From positions 1 through 30,011 of the IMG/VR virus record IMGVR_UViG_3300046009_001247: a DNA stretch of 30,011 bases; one strand, 5' to 3'. Source of the DNA: a virus. Below the pieces are notes generated by a model that had not been told where the DNA came from, searched no databases, and worked only from the letters and a program-made list of their open reading frames with translations. The translations under genes and the position numbers were made by a program. This document shows positions 14,160 to 21,896 of this stretch, one piece after another; position 1 is the first letter of the stretch, and each line of letters begins with the position of its first letter.

Positions 14160-15879
14160 TGGTCGGGTCCATTATGAGTTCAGCGCCCATAATGGCGATT
14201 TTAACCGGATCAGTGCCTGACACCTCATACACGCGATCACGAAGTTTTAGTGTCATTCCAAGCCGCCGCCAAATTGTGCGGTAGCCAAATTGACCGATTT
14301 TGCCCATAGATTTCCAATGTTCATTTGACCAGTTATGGCCCCCATCATCGGACCATCTAAGCATGACTTGAGGATTAACGCCGACGGCTAATTCTCCAGC
14401 TTGCGTGATAATATAATCGCCGTTTTCAGTAATTAACCAATCTAATGCTTCTGTCGCTAAATGTTTTCGCTCTAGGTAAAAATAATCTTCGCCTTCCAAC
14501 CCCACGCCGGTTTCGCAGTCAAGCTGAAGGCTATGCTGCGCAGTGCGCTTTAAGTTGTTTTGTCCTGCCGGAAGCGCCCGCCAAGACCGAAGCCATTTCA
14601 TAATCGACCCGGCTTCGGTGTAAATTGTTGAATCGTAAGCGTAAATACCTCCGCCGACATAATCGCCGATGACAATTTCATTGTTAAAGTTCATTTGGCA
14701 ATTGCCGCGATGCCGCGTAAATGCGCTATTTTCCCAGCCGGCGCGCTCGTGCCAGACGCCAGTAGACACGTCATACACCCATGTCGTGTTGGCGGTCGGG
14801 AAGTTCAGCACATAGAAGCTATGGCCATCCTGCTGATATGTATACGCCACAGCGTCAGCAAGCGTCGAATATTGTTGAATCTGCCATTCAACGGCGTGCG
14901 TAGAAATACGTTCGCCGGAATAGCCTTTCGAGCGGTAAACGATGCCGTTACCGCGCGCGTCGCGACCTAGCCAAAACAAACCATTGTCAAGTTTGGCGAC
15001 CGAATAAGCAGCTAGACAGCCGATTTCGTTAAACGCGCCTTGAATGCGCCCAAGCGGAAAATCTGGAGTTCCGGCGTCATACCAAACCTCAACCGAATTA
15101 ACGCCAAACAGCCAGATTTCCCGATGATCGACAATTAGCGTGACGAGATTATCGGGCGAACCCTCGGCGCTGGCGAACGCCAAAGCATCAACAGACAAAC
15201 CATTATAGGATTCAGTCACCCAAAATCGTTGGCTGTTAGGTTCGCTAAAGACAAAATAGCCGTCGATAAATCCGACACCAATCGCCCCAGGAAAATCTGG
15301 ATCGGTAATCTCGCTAAAAAGCGGAGAAAAAGTTAAGTCGACGGTAGCCGTGGCAGTTGCGTTAGCTGATAGCTCGAATGTAGTGCCGTCCGTAATGCTA
15401 AGGACTGTTGTGCCGTCAGGGATTCCAGATCCGGTCACCGGAAGCCCGACCCAAATCAGCGATGTGTCAGCAGTCGTGACGGTAGCGTCACCATTAGTCG
15501 TGTCGCAGCTTAATGATACGTTAGTGTTATTGTAGATATATCCGTGCGCACCAGCCGCTATGAATAGCTGCGTGCCATTGTCGACCATATTAACAGGACC
15601 GGAACCTACAACGTCGCCTAAATCGGTATAAATCCAATTAGAATCAATTCGATATAGTTTTGTGCCGGAAACAGCGTAACCATAATCGCCGTATTGCCAA
15701 AGTCCCCGAACAGGGCCGCCGGGGAATACCGTAAGTTCGCGCAATCCTGGAGCGCGTTGAAGCCATGCAGCCTCCTTGCCTCCTTCCGGTACAATCTCTG
15801 GGTAAAGATTGACCATGCGGCTATCAGCCGCGTTAGGACTGCGCAGGACATAAGACGAGCCTAAGATCGGCGTCTTCAT
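14152..15879 (-). CDS. P22 gp10-like packaged-DNA stabilisation / tail hub protein
   Basis: The 575-aa product begins with the gp10-family pattern LGSSYVLRSPNAADSRMVNLYPEIVPEGGKE, followed by APGLRELTVFPGGPVRGLW and repeated propeller-like strand blocks. In P22 such proteins form the hub below the gp4 ring, close the head after packaging and hold the tail needle and spikes. Residues about 125-190 (CDTTNGDATVTTADTSLIWV ... SITDGTTFELSANATATATV) look like an inserted beta domain common in phage tail proteins. The start overlaps the gp4-like stop as TAATG; it sits next to the gp4-like gene as in P22. Confidence 0.88.
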   Translation of the reverse strand: MKTPILGSSYVLRSPNAADSRMVNLYPEIVPEGGKEAAWLQRAPGLRELTVFPGGPVRGLWQYGDYGYAVSGTKLYRIDSNWIYTDLGDVVGSGPVNMVDNGTQLFIAAGAHGYIYNNTNVSLSCDTTNGDATVTTADTSLIWVGLPVTGSGIPDGTTVLSITDGTTFELSANATATATVDLTFSPLFSEITDPDFPGAIGVGFIDGYFVFSEPNSQRFWVTESYNGLSVDALAFASAEGSPDNLVTLIVDHREIWLFGVNSVEVWYDAGTPDFPLGRIQGAFNEIGCLAAYSVAKLDNGLFWLGRDARGNGIVYRSKGYSGERISTHAVEWQIQQYSTLADAVAYTYQQDGHSFYVLNFPTANTTWVYDVSTGVWHERAGWENSAFTRHRGNCQMNFNNEIVIGDYVGGGIYAYDSTIYTEAGSIMKWLRSWRALPAGQNNLKRTAQHSLQLDCETGVGLEGEDYFYLERKHLATEALDWLITENGDYIITQAGELAVGVNPQVMLRWSDDGGHNWSNEHWKSMGKIGQFGYRTIWRRLGMTLKLRDRVYEVSGTDPVKIAIMGAELIMDPTNA

Positions 15880-16589
15880 TAGTAATTTCCAGCGTATATA
15901 TTGTAGCGCTGACGAGTGCCAACGATGCTGTAAGGCAACGCCATGATGTCGTCAGGGTTATTAATGCGCTTCAGATTGCGCTTGCTATACATCGCGATCC
16001 GCTGCACTTGCGCGGACGGCTCGACGCCAAATTCCGGGGCCATTTCACAAGCCAAATTATAACGAAAAGCACGAAGATAGCCCGGCGGAAAAGTCAGCGA
16101 TGTCGACAAAAGCGCCGGCTGCGATAGCTCCTCGACCGAAATGAAATGCCACTCTAGCTCGCGAAGCGGCTTGGGGTAGACATACATATCAATGTCGGGA
16201 AACGTATTGTTGACGAATATGACCTGCGGATAGGTCGACGTGACAGTCTTGACGGCGATACCGTCATACTGCTGCTGATTAATGAATTTTATGCCGTAGG
16301 ACACATTGGTCTGCGGGTCACGAAAATAAGTCGCATCATCCAGCAGAACAGGTCGATTGCCGACGAAATTACCCGTAGGGCCGAGCGTCCGGTTAAGTTC
16401 GCCGGACGGCCACAGAAATGTTTGATCCTGCGTCGAAAAGACCGCCAGACGCTCCGTGTTCCACGAGTCGATCATCTGGTTCAGCGCCATCAGCGCGTCC
16501 TGCGCCGTCTCCGCTGAAGGCGTTTCGCCTTCTGCGAGGACGCCCAGAAGTCTCAGCGCCCCGTTGATCTGATCGTACGCTGTCGTCAT
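15879..16589 (-). CDS. P22 gp4-like head-to-tail adaptor
   Basis: The 236-aa product shows the P22 tail-accessory-factor pattern: N-terminal YDQINGALRLLGVLAEGETPSAE, ALMALNQMIDSWNTERL, a loop region, WPSGELNRTLGPTG, then IDMYVYPKP and a C-terminal RAFRYNLACEMAPEFGVEPS helix. These proteins form the ring under the portal and seal the filled capsid. In P22 gp4 also has a muramidase activity; no such catalytic pair is evident here. The ATG lies inside the preceding small gene, which overlaps it by 197 nt in another frame. A GGAAAGG element sits about 10 nt ahead of the ATG. Confidence 0.88.
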   Translation of the reverse strand: MTTAYDQINGALRLLGVLAEGETPSAETAQDALMALNQMIDSWNTERLAVFSTQDQTFLWPSGELNRTLGPTGNFVGNRPVLLDDATYFRDPQTNVSYGIKFINQQQYDGIAVKTVTSTYPQVIFVNNTFPDIDMYVYPKPLRELEWHFISVEELSQPALLSTSLTFPPGYLRAFRYNLACEMAPEFGVEPSAQVQRIAMYSKRNLKRINNPDDIMALPYSIVGTRQRYNIYAGNY

Positions 16590-16695
16590 TCGGATCGAAC
16601 CTTTCCCAGCCGTTCTCTTCGTCGGCTTCGGCTTCTAAATCTAGCGTGGCGATCTTAACGCCATGATGCTTATGACGCAAATATATTACCGCCAT
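16393..16695 (-). CDS. Small virion-operon protein overlapping the gp4 adaptor gene
   Basis: Read from the ATG at 16695, preceded by a GGAG Shine-Dalgarno at 5-nt spacing, the product is 100 aa. The first 36 or so residues (MAVIYLRHKHHGVKIATLDLEAEADEENGWERF) look like a small conserved phage protein in which a VxLKHxxHGxKVA opening leads to an NGWERFxP end. From about residue 36 the frame runs inside the gp4-like gene out of frame for 197 nt, and the remaining Arg/Gly-rich sequence (GRPRRRRNAFSGDGAGRADG) has the look of a shadow reading. The true gene may have lost its original stop. It overlaps the DUF115-type gene by 26 nt. Confidence 0.65.
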   Translation of the reverse strand: MAVIYLRHKHHGVKIATLDLEAEADEENGWERFDPNDDSVRSDQRGAETSGRPRRRRNAFSGDGAGRADGAEPDDRLVEHGASGGLFDAGSNISVAVRRT

Positions 16696-17515
16696 TTGGG
16701 CTCCATTCATATTTATCTTCGTAAAGGCCGTCTTTGCCGTTTACGTCTTCTAAATGCTCTTTTAACGCTTTTGATACGGCGGCGATAGACCAGTCATCAT
16801 GGGCGATTAACGCCCGCAAAAGGCCGCCGGACTGTTCTTTATAAACCTGCGGAAATTCGCGCAGAATGTTTGCCAGTTCTTGAGCCTGAACAAGAAACGG
16901 GGGAGTCGTTCGATAATCGACGCCGGCGGCGCGGACGATAAGCTGATGCTCACGGTTCTCATTTAAATAAGCATGATCCCTATCAATAAACGAGCTTTCA
17001 CAGCCAAAATATGTGACGTCTTTGTAGCCCAAAATACCGGAAAGAACCGGCATACTAGCGGCAGTTGTAGAACCGCCAAATAAGCCAGACTTAACAACAG
17101 GTTGCATGTGAAAGAGCCGAGGCGATGGATACCGCGCAACAATGCTAGGATGGCACCACGAAGAGAAAAGGCTGTCTTTGACCGTGCTGGGGTCAGGCCA
17201 ATGCTCTAAATTTGTTTCTGCGTCGACGCTGACTAACGTAGCCTTTATGCCGTGTTCCGCAAGCCAAGACGACGTTCGGTTTATGGCCCAGATGTCTCCC
17301 GGCCACGTTTTAAACGTCTCTACATGGTCGAGGATCGACGGACCGCCGCCAATGATGGCTAATGGCCGACCATGTAGTCCGCAAGGCTCGATATGCGGAC
17401 ACGCTACATTGGCTAGAATATTGGCGTGCAAGTCCGCGAAAGACTGCTCTTGAACGCCAATAAAGTCGATACGGAAAGGGGTTTCCCCCTTCCCGTTTGA
17501 TTCAGGCGCTATCAC
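16670..17515 (-). CDS. DUF115 / Maf-like protein, putative sugar transferase
   Basis: The 281-aa product has LAIIGGGPSILDHVETFK (GGGPS at 56-60), AINRTSSWLAEHGIKATLVSVDA, and later STTAASMPVLSGILGYKDVTYFGCESSF, which is the layout of the DUF115 group. That group includes the MptE pyrophosphokinase-like fold and the Maf motility-associated flagellin glycosyltransferases. The glycine-rich loop and the 'xxAAxxxLxxxGYKDVxxxGC' segment are the strongest signs. Its presence between coat-associated and adaptor genes suggests virion or surface sugar modification, but substrate and activity are inferred. The start is GTG at 17515 overlapping the upstream TGA as GTGA; an upstream GGAG-like sequence is not obvious. 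Confidence 0.78.
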   Translation of the reverse strand: MIAPESNGKGETPFRIDFIGVQEQSFADLHANILANVACPHIEPCGLHGRPLAIIGGGPSILDHVETFKTWPGDIWAINRTSSWLAEHGIKATLVSVDAETNLEHWPDPSTVKDSLFSSWCHPSIVARYPSPRLFHMQPVVKSGLFGGSTTAASMPVLSGILGYKDVTYFGCESSFIDRDHAYLNENREHQLIVRAAGVDYRTTPPFLVQAQELANILREFPQVYKEQSGGLLRALIAHDDWSIAAVSKALKEHLEDVNGKDGLYEDKYEWSPNGGNIFAS

Positions 17516-17760
17516 GCAGAGCCTTTCATCAGACCTAGAGCGACAAGTGTGGCGCGGATCTCTTCCAACTGAGCAACCGCCGCGCTAAAGGCGGTCGCCG
17601 TGGAATAGCCAACACCGCCAGTCGTCGCGGTCGTCAGAGTAAGAGCTGCCTGATCTGCGCTGGCGCGCTGCGCGATGCCGTTAGTTCCATAGAAGCCAAC
17701 GGGGTCCGTCGTGGATTCACCCAAAACGGACATCGCTACGCCGAGTGCTTTACCGGGCAT
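17512..17760 (-). CDS. Small head-associated protein, paralogue 1
   Basis: The 82-aa product shares its core with the next gene: (R)ASADQAALTLTTATT...GYSTATAFSAAVAQLEEIRATLVALGLMKGSA. The N-terminus includes a GFYG motif (residues 22-25). Proteins with this Gly-Phe-(Y/F)-Gly core and a helical AxQxxxIRxxLVxLGL(L/M)KGSA tail recur next to phage coat genes and are likely head decoration or minor virion proteins, although their role is not proven. The ATG has an AAAGGACT Shine-Dalgarno. It is 16 nt from paralogue 2 and overlaps the DUF115-type gene by 4 nt. Confidence 0.78.
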   Translation of the reverse strand: MPGKALGVAMSVLGESTTDPVGFYGTNGIAQRASADQAALTLTTATTGGVGYSTATAFSAAVAQLEEIRATLVALGLMKGSA

Positions 17761-17776
17761 ATCTAAGTCCTTTCAA

Positions 17777-18079
17777 TTAGGCAGAGCCTTTAAGCAGGCC
17801 AAGCGACACAAGCGACGCGCGGATGTTTTCAAGCTGCGCCACAGCGGCGCTGAACGCCGTGGAGGTTGTGAAGCCGTAACCGGCGGCCGTCGCCGTCGTC
17901 AGAGTCAGAGCCGCCTGCGAAGCACTCGCCGGCCGGGTCGTTGCCGTGACGCCGAAAAAGCCAATCGAACCGGACGCGCCGCCGAGAGACACCGGCTGCG
18001 TAGGGCGGCCGACATTAAGCGTTTCATTGACGTTGCCATCGCCGATCTGCTCACCATCACCAATTTTCGGAAGAGCCAT
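17777..18079 (-). CDS. Small head-associated protein, paralogue 2
   Basis: The 100-aa product is longer than its neighbour at the N-terminus (KIGDGEQIGDGNVNETLNVG) but has the same GFFGVTATTRPASASQAALTL core and ENIRASLVSLGLLKGSA tail. The two share nearly all of the last 50 residues, showing a tandem gene duplication with later change. It follows the hairpin terminator behind the coat gene and has a strong AAGGAGT Shine-Dalgarno, so it can be translated well even if transcription is reduced. A capsid decoration or fibre-anchor role is an inference. Confidence 0.78.
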   Translation of the reverse strand: MALPKIGDGEQIGDGNVNETLNVGRPTQPVSLGGASGSIGFFGVTATTRPASASQAALTLTTATAAGYGFTTSTAFSAAVAQLENIRASLVSLGLLKGSA

Positions 18080-18100
18080 GATTTATACTCCTTGTCTGAA

Positions 18101-18124
18101 GAAAAGGGCGGCCCGAAGGCCGCC
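18101..18124 (-). terminator. UUCG-tetraloop hairpin terminator behind the coat gene
   Basis: On the minus strand a perfect 7-bp stem GGCGGCC / GGCCGCC closes a TTCG loop with C-G closing pair, the very stable C(UUCG)G tetraloop, and is followed by CTTTTCTTC. It begins 7 nt after the coat gene stop. It should reduce transcription into the downstream tail genes and stabilise the 3' end of coat mRNA. Confidence 0.8.
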
Positions 18125-18130
18125 ACTTAA

Positions 18131-19327
18131 TTAGCCCCACATACGAACGGCCATCTGCGGACGAATGACGCTGTAGCCATACAGAACGTCAATACGGCAC
18201 GGCAGGCGGTCGTTATTGATGTCATACTGACGCACAACGCGCAGGCTGATACCATTGTGGACCTGACGCGAAGCCATGTCGACGCCCTGCGGGAGCAGGA
18301 GATCGGCCGTGGCGAACGCGATGGCGTCCTTGTGGTAGATCAGGTTCTGAGCATACTGCGTCGACGGCGAGCCAAGGAAGGTAACGGTCTTGCCGGAAAC
18401 CGGCAGAGCGTCGACCGTCGCAAGAGCCTGCGAAGCCGAATACATGGCCGCAACAGTGACCGAAGCCGTGGTGGACGCCGTAACGTCAGCCAGCGCAACG
18501 AACTGGAACAGCGAACCGGTCGACTCGCGGGTCTGCGGATTGACGGCATAGCAGTCCTGAACCGTGAACACGTCGCCGGCCTTAACAATCGTCGAGCCAA
18601 GCCCCGTGATGACAATGGCGGTCGCACCTTCAGTAGTAACCGAAGCATTAACCGTCAGCGTGCCCGTGCGCGAGCCAGTCGTAAACGACTTGATCGACTG
18701 CGACATATTCAGCTCTTCATAGCCGAGGATGCCTTCGCCGAAGATGCCGTTCTTAAACTGCTTCGAGATAGCCGAAACAGGGTTGAACAAGCCCTTCATG
18801 CCTTCGATCAGCGACGCGTTAGCAGCCGGATTGACCGTCGCATAGCGCGGCGACATGACGGCGGCGTTCTCGTTCAGCTTCTGCTGCGCCTGCAACAGAA
18901 CGAGCGAGGTGGCCGGGGTCGTGCCGGGCGTGCCGACCGAGTTGCCAATATATTTGAAGCTATTGGCGACGTCGGCGTCGATGCTGGAGGCGAGCTGCGA
19001 AATACGCGGCTTCAGCACGCGTTCCGCGAAGTCATCCAACTGCATCGTCAGTTCGGCGGTCGTGAAGTTCACGCCGATGTGCTTCTGCGACGAAACGGTC
19101 AGGGTCGTGTACTGCTCGTTATCGTCCTGCACCTGGAGGGCAGCACCGTCCGTGACCAGAGCGCGGTCGGGCAGACGGATGCGCAGGGTCGAGCCGATCT
19201 TAGCGCCTTCAACAGAGAAAGAGTCGTCGTACTGACGATTGACAGTGCGGGTCAGGACAAGATTATTCTCAAGGATCTCAAGAGCCTTGCGAGTAATCAT
19301 ATCAATAGTAAGAAGTGAGTTAGACAT
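18131..19327 (-). CDS. Major capsid protein, P22 coat (gp5) family
   Basis: The 398-aa product has the P22 coat pattern: a helical N-arm (LLTIDMITRKALEILENNLVLTRTVNRQYDDSF), then IGSTLRIRLPDRALVTDGAA, QKHIGVNFTTAELTMQLDDF, and the core segments FKYIGNSVGTPGTTP and GEGILGYEELNMSQSIK. P22 gp5 is about 430 aa, so this is slightly short, consistent with a reduced insertion domain. It assembles the icosahedral shell around the scaffold. The ATG has a GGAGATAAAG Shine-Dalgarno 3 nt after the scaffold stop; it is followed by the tetraloop terminator, a usual way to boost coat dosage. Confidence 0.93.
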   Translation of the reverse strand: MSNSLLTIDMITRKALEILENNLVLTRTVNRQYDDSFSVEGAKIGSTLRIRLPDRALVTDGAALQVQDDNEQYTTLTVSSQKHIGVNFTTAELTMQLDDFAERVLKPRISQLASSIDADVANSFKYIGNSVGTPGTTPATSLVLLQAQQKLNENAAVMSPRYATVNPAANASLIEGMKGLFNPVSAISKQFKNGIFGEGILGYEELNMSQSIKSFTTGSRTGTLTVNASVTTEGATAIVITGLGSTIVKAGDVFTVQDCYAVNPQTRESTGSLFQFVALADVTASTTASVTVAAMYSASQALATVDALPVSGKTVTFLGSPSTQYAQNLIYHKDAIAFATADLLLPQGVDMASRQVHNGISLRVVRQYDINNDRLPCRIDVLYGYSVIRPQMAVRMWG

Positions 19328-19330
19328 TCT

Positions 19331-20110
19331 TTATCTCCGATTCTGCGCTTCCCACTTCTTGATCTGTCTTTGCCGTTCCGCTTCTATCCAATCCGACGTT
19401 GACATTGACTTGAGTGACCGAGGGTCAGTCGTATCGTAACGCGGGCCTGAGTTTGACCGGGTAGCTGTGACAGGAGCAAGAGGCGCGGGCGCGGTTGAGG
19501 TTTTCTTAACCGGCGGATTATCGACCAATTTGGCCTCAATCTTTCCGATCTCTTTTGCCTGCAAAACTGGCGACAGACGGGAAATTCGGCTGGCTTCTTT
19601 TGGATTGGAACCAAGGAAGTAGATCACTTCTGGCCCAATGTCGGAAGCCTGGATAGCCTGAGCCATAATGTCCGTGACGGGGAGATTCGGGTTATACGCG
19701 ACTTGTTCAAAGTCCTCGTAACGATCCCGCGCCTCTTCTTCACGGTCTTTATAGCCGTCTAAGATCGCCTGCTGCTGCTGTGCGGCCTCGCGCTGGGCTA
19801 GAAGCTCTTGAGCGCGCTGATTGGCCAATGCTTCCGCATAAGCCTGAGCGTTTTCAAAATCATCCGGCGCAGGTGGAGGTGCCACAGGCTGTCGGGCCTG
19901 TTGCTCCGCAAGCCTTTGAGCTTGCTCTCTTTCCCATTTGCGCTGTTCTCTTGCAAGGCGCTTGCTTACGATTGCGTCCAGCTCTTCCTGAGAGAACGAT
20001 TTCGTAGGCTGCTGTTCCTCCGGCGTCGTATCAGCAGATTCCGGCGCTGCCGTAGCTTCCGGTTCCGGCGCGGGGCTGATCTCCGCTACAGCCTGTTTTT
20101 CTTCAGACAT
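19331..20110 (-). CDS. Scaffolding protein
   Basis: The 259-aa product is charged and low in hydrophobics: an acidic Pro/Glu/Ala N-terminus (EISPAPEPEATAAPESA), a Gln/Glu/Arg-rich middle with strong coiled coil (SKRLAREQRKWEREQAQRLA, QELLAQREAAQQQQ), and a basic C-terminal end (EAERQRQIKKWEAQ). Position immediately upstream of the coat gene and this composition are the usual signs of a scaffold. The basic C-terminal helix may bind the coat as in P22. A strong AGGAGACG Shine-Dalgarno precedes the ATG. Confidence 0.85.
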   Translation of the reverse strand: MSEEKQAVAEISPAPEPEATAAPESADTTPEEQQPTKSFSQEELDAIVSKRLAREQRKWEREQAQRLAEQQARQPVAPPPAPDDFENAQAYAEALANQRAQELLAQREAAQQQQAILDGYKDREEEARDRYEDFEQVAYNPNLPVTDIMAQAIQASDIGPEVIYFLGSNPKEASRISRLSPVLQAKEIGKIEAKLVDNPPVKKTSTAPAPLAPVTATRSNSGPRYDTTDPRSLKSMSTSDWIEAERQRQIKKWEAQNRR

Positions 20111-20152
20111 TACGTCTCCTACCTGGCTATCCGGCCAGTCGGTTTACAGACA

Positions 20153-20821
20153 TTACGCCTGTTCATGTTCAGCGTCAATGTTTTGCATAAACGCCTCAAA
20201 ATTGCCGATCCATCGGTGTTCACCGGAATGGCCGCAATTTATAGTCGGGTCTATGTAAACACGGCCGCCAAGATCTTGCCAAGTCTTACAAAATACAATG
20301 TCTTCAGACCAAAGCTCGCCATCAACAACGCGCACGTCAAAGACCATGCGATTAGGCTCTGGTTTATGGGGCTCCCGGTATTCAGGCGCGCTATCCCAGA
20401 TCTTCTTTATGGCGTCGGCCCGGATCCGCATAAAACCTGTAGCGGCGCCATCGACTTCTATCAGCCCGTTATCTTCCGGCGTTAAATTCTTGGTTTTGAC
20501 GCTGTAAGTATGGGCCGCGAAAGTTTTTTTGATAATTGGCGCTGCGACAATAGGCGCGTCATGATCTAAAAGTTTGAATAAGTCGCTTGGCGTCCAGTCA
20601 ACATCACAATCTATAAAAATTAGGTCGGTGACTCCGCTATCATGCGCCAGTTTGAATATGTCGTTGCGCGCTCTCTGAACAAGCGCGTCATAAGACATAT
20701 AAACCGGTATTATATTGATATTATTTGCTAACCCTATTTTGCATGTTTCAACTAACGCGGTTGCGTGCCAGACATTGATTTTGCCGTCATAGGACGGCGC
20801 AGCAAGCATCACAGTTCTCAT
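20153..20821 (-). CDS. GT-A fold glycosyltransferase 1
   Basis: The 222-aa product starts TVMLAAPSYDGKINVWHA, has an Arg-rich RARND motif at 50-54, then LIFIDCDVDW with Asp71-x-Asp73 as the putative metal-binding DxD, APIVAAPI, GAATGFMRIRADAI (about 146-159) and SEDIVFCKTWQDLGG near the C-terminus, where the Glu-Asp could be the catalytic pair. This order matches small GT2/Anp1-like enzymes found in phages. Acceptor is unknown: a virion protein, host surface or modified base are options. It sits 42 nt upstream of the scaffold, directly after a second glycosyltransferase (TGA-A-ATG junction, good AAGGGTG Shine-Dalgarno). Confidence 0.8.
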   Translation of the reverse strand: MRTVMLAAPSYDGKINVWHATALVETCKIGLANNINIIPVYMSYDALVQRARNDIFKLAHDSGVTDLIFIDCDVDWTPSDLFKLLDHDAPIVAAPIIKKTFAAHTYSVKTKNLTPEDNGLIEVDGAATGFMRIRADAIKKIWDSAPEYREPHKPEPNRMVFDVRVVDGELWSEDIVFCKTWQDLGGRVYIDPTINCGHSGEHRWIGNFEAFMQNIDAEHEQA

Positions 20822-20822
20822 T

Positions 20823-21542
20823 TCACACCCTTATAGCTTCATATTCGGTTTGTAGCGTGCCGCTATCCGTTTTATTTGCGTGCCCCCGAAATATATCGCA
20901 CCCCGTCATAGGGCAGTCTATCAGCCCGACTAAAGGAAACGATTTGAGACGAGGCAGGTAAAAGGTTTCTTTATCGTATGTCAAGACGATCTTTTTAACG
21001 CCCTTGTCCCTAAGATATGCCGACACAACAAGATCATCGTTCCATGATTTGTCCGCGTATAAATCGAAAAAATCATTGCTAAACATGCCGCGCGTATAAG
21101 ACGCCGATTTGTAATTGTCTAATATATCGACTTCAACATCGACCGGTGGGGTCTGTATTAACCGGCCTCGAATAGTCCCTGAAAACCCAAGCGCAGCGGT
21201 CGGGTATTTTTGCCGGCTTTTGAGGTGATAGGCGACAAGATCGCGATTATATATGATGTCATCATCGACAGTTATTATGATTGTATCAGGGTCAGTTATT
21301 CGCTGTAGCGTAGGTATGATTTTAGTTTTAGGCCCAAGATCGGGAACGCCCTCAAATATTAAGACGTTATCTATAGCCCGCAATTCATCGGGGATAACAT
21401 ATCTTTCGCCTGTAGAGGCGCAAACATCGGGAATGTTTAGATGTATTTCGCAGCCTACGCGCGACAATACTTTTAGCGTTCTAATTAAAGCGCCGGCCAA
21501 TCTGGCCGGCACTGTTGTCATGGACAATATGGTTTTGGTCAT
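20823..21542 (-). CDS. GT-A fold glycosyltransferase 2
   Basis: The 239-aa product begins MTKTILSMTTVPARLAG and carries LGPKTKIIPTLQRI followed by IIITVDDDIIY (DDD at about 92-94), the metal-binding DxD core of GT-A enzymes, then SFP-type LKSFPLVGLIDCPM and a C-terminal Cys/His-rich stretch (TGCDIFRGHAN). The motif order is typical of phage glycosyltransferases with an LGPxTKxxP element. The start is the ATG at 21542, which overlaps the upstream TGA (ATGA); an ATG at 21563 is in frame but lies within the preceding gene. Substrate is unknown; it is likely co-expressed with the next enzyme. Confidence 0.78.
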   Translation of the reverse strand: MTKTILSMTTVPARLAGALIRTLKVLSRVGCEIHLNIPDVCASTGERYVIPDELRAIDNVLIFEGVPDLGPKTKIIPTLQRITDPDTIIITVDDDIIYNRDLVAYHLKSRQKYPTAALGFSGTIRGRLIQTPPVDVEVDILDNYKSASYTRGMFSNDFFDLYADKSWNDDLVVSAYLRDKGVKKIVLTYDKETFYLPRLKSFPLVGLIDCPMTGCDIFRGHANKTDSGTLQTEYEAIRV

Positions 21543-21895
21543 TCGCTGACGCGATTCTCCCAAGGAAGCGGCGGTCTTACCGGCGTATTAGCGCCAATCT
21601 GGCTAACTTGCCAGTTAATATCGGCGACAATCCCCAACTCCATTTGAACAATGTCTTCATCGCTCAAAGTAGGTTTAACCCAGCTCAGAACTTGTTCTTC
21701 GGTCAAATCCGCCAACGGCGTGAACGGCGCGCCAGCAATGTAAGTAACTGACGTAGTGCCGCCGCGCGACGAACCGATATTGTCCTCGTTCTTGCCGCGA
21801 TAAGACCAGCCAATGTTAAAAACAACATCAAACTGGGAAGCATAGACCGGGTAGCACTCAATATCGTTTATTGTCCACGTATAAGAGATAGCCAT
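21539..21895 (-). CDS. Small phage protein, beta-rich (DUF7936-like)
   Basis: The 118-aa product opens with ISYTWTINDIECYPVYASQFDVVFNIGWSYRG, a pattern common in small phage proteins that follow fibre genes. It then has TPLADLTEEQVLSWVKPTLS, MELGIVADI and a Pro-rich tail (VRPPLPWENRVSE). The N-terminal beta region and helical tail are visible, but the role is unknown; an adaptor, chaperone or decoration part of the fibre are possible. The start is the ATG at 21895, one base after the fibre stop, with GAAGGGTG as Shine-Dalgarno; a GTG at 21904 overlaps the fibre. The DUF label is tentative. Confidence 0.72.
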   Translation of the reverse strand: MAISYTWTINDIECYPVYASQFDVVFNIGWSYRGKNEDNIGSSRGGTTSVTYIAGAPFTPLADLTEEQVLSWVKPTLSDEDIVQMELGIVADINWQVSQIGANTPVRPPLPWENRVSE

Positions 21896-21896
21896 T

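Noticed and set aside
17465-17510. Inverted repeat ggaaaggggtttcccccttcc as a terminator
   Set aside because: It lies inside the N-terminal coding region of the DUF115-type gene, has a mismatched stem and no T-run.
18257-19318. Long plus-strand open frame antisense to the coat gene (353 codons)
   Set aside because: The coat protein on the other strand is a clear P22-type match; the antisense product is Arg-rich with no motif or Shine-Dalgarno, as expected of a codon-bias shadow.
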